A stretch of 5,156 bases of DNA, from contig CAZBJH010000164.1 in assembly GCA_964492185.1 (NCBI GenBank), forward strand, positions 1-5,156, given 5' to 3'. Under the pieces are notes generated by a model that worked only from the letters and a program-made list of their open reading frames with translations, was not told the DNA's origin and ran no database searches. Below, piece by piece: positions 1 to 5,156 of the stretch (position 1 is its first letter; every line of letters begins with the position of its first letter). Made by a program: the position numbers and the translations under genes. This stretch comes from JAFGSZ01 sp964492185. Its GTDB lineage: Bacteria > Bacteroidota > Bacteroidia > Bacteroidales > UBA10428.

Positions 1-56
1 GCGCCTTGATCTCGAACATTCTGAACAAACACTACGAGTTTATTGACAAACACTAG
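1..56 (+). CDS. 3' end of an unidentified gene, cut by the window edge
   Basis: Reading from base 3, an open frame gives ALISNILNKHYEFIDKH and stops at TAG (54-56). Only 17 residues are visible, too few to assign a family. It runs opposite to all other genes in the window, converging on the minus-strand operon, and the terminator at 410-453 could end its transcript. The next bases resemble the terminal repeat of some insertion sequences, so a transposase is possible but unproven. The frame could also be open by chance over so short a distance. Confidence 0.35.
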   Translation, partial: ALISNILNKHYEFIDKH

Positions 57-121
57 TTAGGGCCTGCTGAAAAACACGAAATAGATTAATAGTCAGCACA
101 ATATAGCAACTAATTGTTTGT

Positions 122-167
122 TAAGTGCAAGGTTTTTAACTCATGCTAATAAAATCCTTTGCACTTA
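122..167. repeat. imperfect hairpin (inverted repeat)
   Basis: TAAGTGCAA (122-130) pairs perfectly with TTGCACTTA (159-167). The stem continues with GG (131-132) against CC (156-157) after a one-base bulge, then TTTT (134-137) against AAAA (151-154) after a T-T mismatch. The loop is about 13 nt. No T-run follows on either strand, so it is unlikely to be a rho-independent terminator. It could be part of a structured RNA or a mobile-element end. Confidence 0.6.
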
Positions 168-262
168 TTAAGGATAATAATTCGTTAGGCCGAACGGGAA
201 AGCTGTATGCTATGCTGAAGAAATAATGCGGGCATAAACTGACAAGCTGTTAAACACGTATA

Positions 263-352
263 CCCCGGGAGTGAAAAACATCCCTGAATAACCCTAAAAA
301 CAAGGAAGAAAAGTATTGAATCCCCTTATATATTCTTGCTGTATTCCCGGGG
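263..352. repeat. GC-rich 8-bp inverted repeat, 74 nt apart
   Basis: CCCCGGGA at 263-270 is the exact reverse complement of TCCCGGGG at 345-352. Each arm also contains the palindrome CCCGGG. They stand out as GC-rich blocks in an AT-rich non-coding region. In a transcript the arms could close a large stem. On DNA they could be paired protein-binding sites. Confidence 0.45.
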
Positions 353-409
353 AATTAGCTAAACAAGAATTAAAACACGATTGAGAAAACTATTTTCAGT
401 GAACACTAC

Positions 410-453
410 AAAAAGAAGGTGAAAGATCTGTAAATCCGTCACCTCTTTTTTTT
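410..453. terminator. bidirectional rho-independent terminator
   Basis: AGGTGA (417-422) pairs with TCACCT (439-444). With A416 bulged, the stem extends through G415-C445 and A410-414 against T446-450. A 16-nt loop lies between. The plus strand has an eight-T run (446-453), and the minus strand ends its stem with a T-rich tract. It can therefore stop transcripts from both sides. It lies 56 nt beyond the stop codon of the response regulator at 509 and most likely ends that operon. Confidence 0.85.
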
Positions 454-508
454 GCTCAACTATGTCTTAATTCCTATATTGTTTAGCCTGCTGGGCTTAA
501 TTGATTAT

Positions 509-1264
509 TCATTTATCAATCCACTTTTTAAACTCACCTACTTTATCTTTACTTACAATAATATCATAAATTGGTTTATCACTTTTCAATATAATTTTCA
601 ATCTGCTTGAAGAATAATTAATAATATCACTTATCTGATTTACATTAATAATGCAACTTCTGTTGATTCTGAAAAATTTATCAGGGTCAAGCTTTTTCTG
701 TAAACTGTCGAGGGAATAGTCAATCACATAATCTTTATCTGACGATGTCCTAAGGAATGTAGCTCGTTCCAATATGTAAAAACATGTGATCTCATTGTCC
801 GTAATTGACTTATAATGTTCTCCCACTTTAATCAAAAAACGATTTTTATACCCTTTGTTCAATTCATTCAATAATTGCTTTATCACTTCGCTATTTACAG
901 ATGCATTGTAATGAATAGACTTAAACTTTTCTACAGCTCTGCGCAAATTGTTTTCTTCAATGGGTTTTAACAGGTAATCTACACTGTTGACCTTAAAAGC
1001 AGAGAGCATATATTCATCGTAAGCAGTTGTGAAAATAACAGGTATTTCAATTTTCATCGTTTCAAACAGCTCAAAGCAAAGCCCGTCATCAAGCTGAATA
1101 TCCATAATTATTAAATCGGGACTGGGATTACTTTGAAACCAGTTTATTGTTGATTCCACAGATTCGGTAATCCCAACCACATTTATGTTTGTGTCAATTT
1201 TTTTTAAGAGCCTGACAAGGCCTTCAACAGCAGGCTTCTCATTTTCTGTTATTAAAACATTCAT
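509..1264 (-). CDS. LytTR-family DNA-binding response regulator
   Basis: This cytoplasmic two-component response regulator (251 aa) would be phosphorylated by the kinase encoded next to it and then bind DNA to control transcription. Residues 1-115 form a receiver domain. D55 (in LIIMD) is the phosphoacceptor, T80 and K100 (in DYLLKP) are the usual switch and lysine positions, and YDEY follows T80. Residues about 140-250 form a LytTR domain with the typical FFRINRSCIINV segment (197-208), which binds DNA through beta-strands rather than a helix-turn-helix. The length is normal for the family. The acidic pocket reads ITENE, with N8 where most relatives have Asp, so metal binding may be altered. 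Its ATG overlaps the kinase stop codon by 4 nt (ATGA), indicating translational coupling. The targets are unknown. Confidence 0.95.
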   Translation of the reverse strand: MNVLITENEKPAVEGLVRLLKKIDTNINVVGITESVESTINWFQSNPSPDLIIMDIQLDDGLCFELFETMKIEIPVIFTTAYDEYMLSAFKVNSVDYLLKPIEENNLRRAVEKFKSIHYNASVNSEVIKQLLNELNKGYKNRFLIKVGEHYKSITDNEITCFYILERATFLRTSSDKDYVIDYSLDSLQKKLDPDKFFRINRSCIINVNQISDIINYSSSRLKIILKSDKPIYDIIVSKDKVGEFKKWIDK

Positions 1265-2319
1265 GCTATCAAAGGTACTTTAACCAAAAAATTGTCTTCA
1301 TATTCTTTTACGATAATTTCTTTACCTGTTACCAACCTCACCCTTTCGTTAAGGTTTTTAAGTCCAATTTTAGTCGAAACAACTTGTGTAGCCATTCTTT
1401 GGATGTTGTTTTTTACTATAATATTTTGTTCTTCAAGATAAACATTTATTATCAAAGGTTTAACTTGTGTTGCCATATTGTGTTTTATGGCATTTTCAAT
1501 CAATAGTTGCAAAGATATGGGTATGATTTTGTACGAATATCCGTCATTATTGATTGCAATTTTAAGTTTTATTTTACCCTCGTTTCTGATTTGATGCAAA
1601 TAATAATAGTCCCTGATAAACTCAATTTCCTCATTAAGCGGCACATTTAATTTTGAACTATTATCAAGTATATACCTGTAAATCACCGATAATTTGGCAA
1701 TAAATTGGCTGGCCACAGCAACTTCAGAATTTACAAGTGACGAAAGGGTATTCAGACTGTTAAAAAGAAAGTGTGGATTCACCTGATTTTTAAGTGTTTC
1801 ATTCTGAAATATCAGATTTTGCTCTCTTAATTCAAACTCTCTTTTCATAGATTGTTGCCAGGGGATAAAGAAAAAAATAGGTGTAATAAATAAAAAGGCT
1901 ATTGAAGTAGTAATTACAGATCCTTTAAGTTCATTGACAAGCCATAAAAAATCAGGAAAACCAAATCCCCTTATCAAGTGAAATATGACCACGAAAAGAG
2001 CAAATATCAGGGTTATTATTGCAATTGATAATACATAAAACAATAATAAACGAAACAGGTAAATCCTTGTAATTTTTCCGGGAATATTATCTTTTGGTGC
2101 AAAATCAAATTTAAAAATGAAAAATTTCTTTGATATTACGTAAATAACTTCCATTGCAACAAACATGATCAGAAATGTTGGAAGTAAAAAGTTTCTATTA
2201 ATTTCAGCTCCGATAATTAATCCCCAAATTGGAGTAAACAGGGCACAGAATAACATATTTTTAACATGACTTGCAACAACTTTTGGTAAATACAAGTCTT
2301 TTATTCCTCTCGATTTCAT
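1261..2319 (-). CDS. LytS/YehU-type membrane sensor histidine kinase
   Basis: This inner-membrane histidine kinase (352 aa) autophosphorylates and should pass phosphate to the adjacent LytTR regulator. Four hydrophobic segments (about 21-37, 45-63, 88-113, 134-153) put both ends in the cytoplasm. A short linker follows, then a His_kinase domain (PF06580 type) with phosphoacceptor H183 in NQVNPHFLFNSLN. The C-terminal HATPase region shows the N-box LLIENAIKHN (272-281) and a G-box IGLKNLNERVRL (318-329). The residue before IGL is K317, where many relatives have Gly. No PAS, GAF, Cache or large periplasmic domain is visible, so the signal is probably sensed in the membrane or through a partner. 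It starts 21 nt after the secreted-protein gene and overlaps the regulator gene by 4 nt, with no Shine-Dalgarno sequence. Confidence 0.94.
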   Translation of the reverse strand: MKSRGIKDLYLPKVVASHVKNMLFCALFTPIWGLIIGAEINRNFLLPTFLIMFVAMEVIYVISKKFFIFKFDFAPKDNIPGKITRIYLFRLLLFYVLSIAIITLIFALFVVIFHLIRGFGFPDFLWLVNELKGSVITTSIAFLFITPIFFFIPWQQSMKREFELREQNLIFQNETLKNQVNPHFLFNSLNTLSSLVNSEVAVASQFIAKLSVIYRYILDNSSKLNVPLNEEIEFIRDYYYLHQIRNEGKIKLKIAINNDGYSYKIIPISLQLLIENAIKHNMATQVKPLIINVYLEEQNIIVKNNIQRMATQVVSTKIGLKNLNERVRLVTGKEIIVKEYEDNFLVKVPLIA

Positions 2320-2340
2320 AACGTCGAATTTAGTGATAAT

Positions 2341-3180
2341 CTATATAATTCTTTCAAGTTTAAGTATCCGCTTGCTACTGGCTAGTAGTTTATCAGGTAA
2401 TCCCTCAATCTCCATTTCCTGAACCGTATTACTATACATCTCGGCATACTCAATTTGTTTATTCGCTAATGAAAGCCATGTTTTACCCCAATAAAATTCG
2501 CTTCCCTTTGATTTCATCATGTCTGTATTTATCTCCAGTTTATTATCCAAGGCCCTGTATTCAATAATCGCGCAAAGCTTACCGTTCATCATTGTAATTC
2601 CTATCCAGGCCAATTCAATTTTAGCATGGTTATAGGTTCCTATTTCAGCCATGTCAAATGATCCTTGAATATCCGGTACTATAAATGTTTTGTTCAGTTG
2701 TAGGGAATCAAAATAATTCCATGCATATCCTTCTATTGCCAACATGTCCCAAATTAAATTTCGAGCAAAAACATTATCCTTATGTTTTTTAAATTTTTGG
2801 AAGAAAGATTCTCCCAACAAATCTGGTGAAGGGATGTAAGTAATATTTTCCATGTAATCCTGTTTTACCCTCTCCTGATATGATTCAGATAAATTGCTTC
2901 CATGGGCAATATAAACATTGTTCCAACATACATATCCACGATTCAAACCCCTGGTATATTCGCCAGTTACTTTAATTTTGCTTCCCAGATTCCCATAAAT
3001 GTCTTTATTGAAGTATTCAGCTGTCATTAAGTATTTTTGGGGCGTTTTTTCTTCAAGTTCAATACTTGGAAGTCGTTCAGGAAAATATTTAACTTTTATA
3101 ATTTTCTGGCTAAATAAAGAACCGGAATTAATGATTAAACTTACCGTTATCACGATAATTACTAAAGAATTTGTTTTCAT
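2341..3180 (-). CDS. secreted protein of unknown function, first gene of the two-component operon
   Basis: I do not recognise a family for this 279-aa protein. Residues 1-25 look like a Sec signal peptide: MKTN, a hydrophobic core (SLVIIVITVSLIIN), then a likely cut near LFS-QK. No lipobox cysteine is present, so it is probably periplasmic or exported rather than a lipoprotein. The mature part is rich in aromatic residues and alternating hydrophobic stretches, especially at 183-210 and 228-256, which suggests beta-strands. It has two cysteines, C85 and C203, that could form a disulfide. It is the first gene behind the predicted promoter, and the kinase follows 21 nt later, so the three genes are probably co-transcribed. 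A role as ligand, sensor partner or output of the two-component system is inference. The ATG at 3180 is chosen because the signal peptide begins there. An upstream ATG at 3190 is out of frame. Confidence 0.85.
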   Translation of the reverse strand: MKTNSLVIIVITVSLIINSGSLFSQKIIKVKYFPERLPSIELEEKTPQKYLMTAEYFNKDIYGNLGSKIKVTGEYTRGLNRGYVCWNNVYIAHGSNLSESYQERVKQDYMENITYIPSPDLLGESFFQKFKKHKDNVFARNLIWDMLAIEGYAWNYFDSLQLNKTFIVPDIQGSFDMAEIGTYNHAKIELAWIGITMMNGKLCAIIEYRALDNKLEINTDMMKSKGSEFYWGKTWLSLANKQIEYAEMYSNTVQEMEIEGLPDKLLASSKRILKLERII

Positions 3181-3212
3181 ATTTTTTCATTTTAGTTTAA
3201 CATTTAATGCAT

Positions 3213-3220
3213 CAAATATA
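3213..3220 (-). promoter_or_regulatory. probable Bacteroidota -7 promoter box for the three-gene operon
   Basis: Read on the minus strand this is TATATTTG, an exact match to the Bacteroidota -7 consensus TAnnTTTG. A T-run (TTTTTTT, 3242-3248) lies 21 nt upstream, about where the -33 TTTG element belongs, but it lacks the G. Transcription would start near 3206, giving a leader of about 26 nt before the ATG at 3180. No other TAnnTTTG match was found on this strand in the rest of the spacer. The leader has no Shine-Dalgarno sequence and is A/T-rich, as is common in this phylum. Confidence 0.6.
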
Positions 3221-3376
3221 AGTTCAATGAATAACCTTATGAAAAAAAGAATTGATGAATCGCCTAATCATTATGCAGAATAGGAAAATATACTTGTTAA
3301 ATCAAAAGTCAGACTTAAAAATCTATTTCCAGAGTGATGGTGCTGCCATAGCCTTGCAGGTAAAACTAGTTTATAT

Positions 3377-3414
3377 ACGAATGTTTTCGTTCGAATAATA
3401 TGCCAATTTGGTAT
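3377..3414. repeat. two adjacent small inverted repeats
   Basis: ACGAA (3377-3381) and TTCGT (3386-3390) form a perfect 5-bp inverted repeat with a 4-nt spacer. Ten bases later, ATGCCAA (3400-3406) and TTGGTAT (3408-3414) form a near-perfect one around a single T, with 6 of 7 positions matching. They lie about 160-200 bp upstream of the predicted operon promoter. They could be regulator sites, but arms this short are also expected by chance. Confidence 0.3.
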
Positions 3415-3517
3415 GTTACACGCAATTTTAGTATTTAAATTGATGTTTTATTTTTTTCTTTTCTTTTCATTCTTAACATATAGTTAGCTGTGCCTTATGT
3501 ACAGATTTTTTTTATAT

Positions 3518-3546
3518 AATCCGAAATTATTATTGTAAATCCGAAA
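3518..3546. repeat. 9-bp direct repeat with 20-bp period
   Basis: AATCCGAAA occurs at 3518-3526 and again at 3538-3546. The 20-bp period is close to two helical turns, so both copies would lie on the same face of the DNA. LytTR regulators commonly bind pairs of roughly 9-bp direct repeats about 12-13 bp apart. Here the gap is 11 bp and the motif is unlike published LytTR sites. It lies about 300 bp from the operon promoter, which weakens the case. Confidence 0.35.
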
Positions 3547-3770
3547 CAAGTTATTAAAATGCCATATAAGATGCAAAATGCCGGTTATGAATTTTAACAG
3601 ACCAGGGAATGAAGATTTATGATCAAAACCCGTGGTACTGGATTTAAATTAATGTTGCCTGTAAATTAATATATTCCCTGCTTTCAGGATAACTTTCTCA
3701 AATACTTCTGTTTCCGGCATAGATTTTCCCCTAATAATAAACACTTAATATTAAAAAATTTTACCGGCAA

Positions 3771-5093
3771 TTACATATCTTCCAGTGAGAGGTACCCACT
3801 TTCAATGGTGTATTTTGCAAATACTTTGTTTTTTAAATGTTTTACCTTTGCTGCAAATAATCCGGGTTTAATGTTCTTTTTCTGCCGTTTAACTTCTGCC
3901 ACAAAAGCTTGATTTTTTTCTAGTTTAAGCGCAACAATATCTATTTCATTTTGATTTTTTTTAAGCTCCCACCAGGAACCTATCTCCCTGAATTCGTAAC
4001 TTTCAGCTAATTTTTGTTTAAAATATCGTTCAAGCATTTTACCCGAATAGGCTGGATAATCGGACTTAATAATGTTTTGTAGGCCCCTGAAATTTTTTAT
4101 TTCAATTAACGATCGATACCGATCGAAATAATTGAACCAAAACCGGAGGAAATTATCCTCAATTTCATAACGTACTGCCTGTGTGCCCGGTTTCGCTAAA
4201 ACCGGTCGTTGGCGAACAATAATATTGTAATCCTCAATTAGTCTTTTTAATTGTCCTCCAATACTTTTATTCCCAAGTGCAGATTCTATTCCAGGTTGTG
4301 TATTGATCCCGCCTGAAATTGCACTTAAGATCGAAAAATAGGTAGCATAATTTTTACCAAACTCTTCGATTAAGAGATGTTTTCCTTCTTCGGTAAAAGA
4401 AGAATTTTCATAAACCATAAATTCAATCATCCCGTTAGTATCAAGCCTGGCATTATCACAAACCATTTCAATGTATTTGGGTATTCCACCTGTGAATGTA
4501 TATAACGCGAGTAAGTCGTCGTTTGTATGCTCCGGATAATAATCGTACAATATTTCTTTCAGGGTAGTGATATTAAATGCAGATAATTTGATAATATTAT
4601 CGGCCCTGCCAAATAATGGTTCTTTTGCATTCCTGAAAATCTTCTGCATTAAAGAACAGACTGAACCACTTATTATCAGGTTCATGTTTGTTCTTTTTCT
4701 GTAGTTGTCCCAAATATTTTGCATATCGCTGAATACAGATTCATTAATGTTGGAAAATTCCTGGAACTCATCAATTACAAGATTAAAAGATCGTTGTGAA
4801 GCTAATTCCATCAGATATTGAAATAACGATTTGAATGTATGAATACCTTCAGGTACAAATATTTCCAGCGACTGTGAAATAACAGGAATAAATTCTGCAC
4901 AAAGTGTCGCTTCATTTTTTCGTCCAACAAAAAGATAAACGGTTGAATGGTTCTCCGTAACTTTCATAATGAGACTGGTTTTGCCGATCCTTCTTCTTCC
5001 GGTTACCACTGTCATTCGTGAATAGTCATTGAAAGAAAGATTTTGTATCCTTTTCAACTCCGCGAGTTCTTCGTTTCTATTATAAAATTTCAT
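3771..5093 (-). CDS. AAA-type ATPase with C-terminal DUF234 (PD-(D/E)XK nuclease-like) domain
   Basis: This 440-aa protein matches the ATPase_2/DUF234 family that is widespread in archaea and Bacteroidota and whose role is still poorly known. It starts with FYNRNEEL, the usual N-terminal motif, which supports the chosen ATG. The P-loop is GRRRIGKTS (32-40), Walker B is NLVIDE (104-109), a sensor-like strand is NLIISGS (138-144), and FGR (161-163) is the usual conserved arginine region. GGIPKYI (202-208) closes the ATPase module. Residues about 235-325 look like a winged helix followed by the DNFLRFWF segment. The C-terminal domain (about 345-440) carries E355, D385 in EIDIVAL, and E400-x-K402 in AEVK, consistent with a PD-(D/E)XK fold with its catalytic residues intact. 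It appears monocistronic, with its own promoter and palindromic repeats upstream. A DNA-related or toxin-like role is plausible but unproven. Confidence 0.92.
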   Translation of the reverse strand: MKFYNRNEELAELKRIQNLSFNDYSRMTVVTGRRRIGKTSLIMKVTENHSTVYLFVGRKNEATLCAEFIPVISQSLEIFVPEGIHTFKSLFQYLMELASQRSFNLVIDEFQEFSNINESVFSDMQNIWDNYRKRTNMNLIISGSVCSLMQKIFRNAKEPLFGRADNIIKLSAFNITTLKEILYDYYPEHTNDDLLALYTFTGGIPKYIEMVCDNARLDTNGMIEFMVYENSSFTEEGKHLLIEEFGKNYATYFSILSAISGGINTQPGIESALGNKSIGGQLKRLIEDYNIIVRQRPVLAKPGTQAVRYEIEDNFLRFWFNYFDRYRSLIEIKNFRGLQNIIKSDYPAYSGKMLERYFKQKLAESYEFREIGSWWELKKNQNEIDIVALKLEKNQAFVAEVKRQKKNIKPGLFAAKVKHLKNKVFAKYTIESGYLSLEDM

Positions 5094-5120
5094 AAATATC
5101 TTTTTATTATAATCAAAATA

Positions 5121-5149
5121 GTTACGGCCGTAACAGTAACGGCCATAAC
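5121..5149. repeat. tandem 15-bp palindromic units upstream of the ATPase, possible operator
   Basis: GTTACGGCCGTAACA (5121-5135) is followed directly by GTAACGGCCATAACA (5136-5150), with 13 of 15 bases identical. The first 14 bases (5121-5134) are a perfect palindrome, and the second unit is a degenerate one. The GC-rich cores contrast with the AT-rich surroundings. The pair spans the predicted transcription start of the ATPase gene, just downstream of its -7 box and 28 bp before the ATG. This suits a repressor operator or a 5' leader hairpin. No further copy is visible on either side, though the window ends at 5156. Confidence 0.6.
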
Positions 5150-5156
5150 AAAGATA
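5149..5156 (-). promoter_or_regulatory. probable Bacteroidota -7 promoter box for the ATPase gene
   Basis: Read on the minus strand the last eight bases are TATCTTTG, an exact match to TAnnTTTG. Transcription would start near 5143, leaving a leader of about 50 nt that contains most of the palindromic repeats. The -33 element would lie outside the window, so the match rests on one box only. Confidence 0.5.

Larger units (their letters stand above)
57..409. other. non-coding region with several inverted repeats
   Basis: I found no convincing protein frame on either strand in this stretch of about 350 bp. It contains the hairpin at 122-167, small 4-5 bp stems near 181-194 and 207-236, and the distant inverted repeat CCCCGGGA/TCCCGGGG (263-270, 345-352). 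GGCCTGCTGAAAAA at 61-74 is reminiscent of insertion-sequence ends, and its core GCCTGCTG recurs in the same orientation at 486-493. Possible explanations are a mobile-element flank, a structured RNA, or decayed sequence. None can be decided from the sequence alone. Confidence 0.4.
3221..3770. other. gene-poor spacer between the ATPase and the two-component operon
   Basis: These 550 bp hold no gene I can support. They contain the upstream part of the operon promoter, two small inverted repeats (3377-3414), a pyrimidine-rich tract (3445-3474), a 9-bp direct repeat (3518-3546) and several frames shorter than 25 codons. The most protein-like frame is on the minus strand at 3649-3720 (MPETEVFEKVILKAGNILIY and three more residues). 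I see no strong terminator after the ATPase stop at 3771, so its transcript end is unclear. Confidence 0.6.

Noticed and set aside
25..55. Direct repeat ACAAACACTA (25-34 and 46-55)
   Set aside because: It falls within the probable coding tail at the left edge and has only two short copies. There is no sign of an array or CRISPR.
57..409. Group II intron end or tRNA in the left non-coding region
   Set aside because: I looked for a domain V-like hairpin and a cloverleaf. The visible stems do not match either.
485..498. Small hairpin AGCC/GGCT just after the response regulator stop
   Set aside because: It has four base pairs and no T-run. The much stronger terminator at 410-453 already explains the operon end.
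2999..3283. A 94-codon plus-strand open frame
   Set aside because: Most of it lies antisense to the start of the secreted-protein gene and its promoter. The product is low-complexity and hydrophobic, and it has no supporting context. It is a shadow frame.
3488..3512. Possible plus-strand terminator: CTGT/ACAG stem followed by a T-run
   Set aside because: The stem is only four base pairs with a 9-nt loop, and no plus-strand gene lies upstream in the spacer.
3609..3647. Short plus-strand frame MKIYDQNPWYWI in the spacer
   Set aside because: It is only 12 codons, has no ribosome-binding signal, and overlaps other short frames. It cannot be distinguished from chance.

Overview
The window is AT-rich, and all four complete protein-coding genes lie on the minus strand. 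It looks like a Bacteroidota chromosome, probably from the Bacteroidales/Marinilabiliales side. The evidence is the paired short membrane histidine kinase and LytTR regulator, the lack of Shine-Dalgarno sequences, and two upstream matches to the Bacteroidota -7 promoter box TAnnTTTG. Genus and species cannot be read from the sequence.

Positions 1-508 hold the last 17 codons of an unidentified plus-strand gene. About 350 bp of non-coding sequence follows, with several inverted repeats and a motif that resembles an insertion-sequence end. A clear bidirectional rho-independent terminator (410-453) closes the region and also ends the minus-strand operon that comes toward it.

Positions 509-3180 are one three-gene operon, transcribed right to left from a probable promoter at 3213-3220. 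The order is a secreted protein of unknown family (3180-2341), a four-helix membrane histidine kinase of the LytS/YehU type (2319-1261), and a LytTR response regulator (1264-509). Gaps are 21 nt and then a 4-nt ATGA overlap. The kinase has no recognisable extracytoplasmic sensor domain, so the secreted protein is a candidate accessory or signal partner. That role is inferred from gene order alone.

Positions 3221-3770 are a gene-poor spacer with small direct and inverted repeats and one doubtful small reading frame. Positions 3771-5093 encode an AAA-type ATPase of the ATPase_2/DUF234 kind, with a P-loop domain, a winged-helix-like middle and a C-terminal PD-(D/E)XK nuclease-like domain. Just upstream, two near-identical 15-bp units, one containing a perfect 14-bp palindrome, sit between a probable -7 box and the start codon. 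This is the best candidate regulatory site in the window.

I found no CRISPR array, tRNA, rRNA or complete mobile element. No system here can be called new from sequence alone. The points most worth following are the secreted protein tied to the two-component pair and the palindromic repeats in front of the ATPase.
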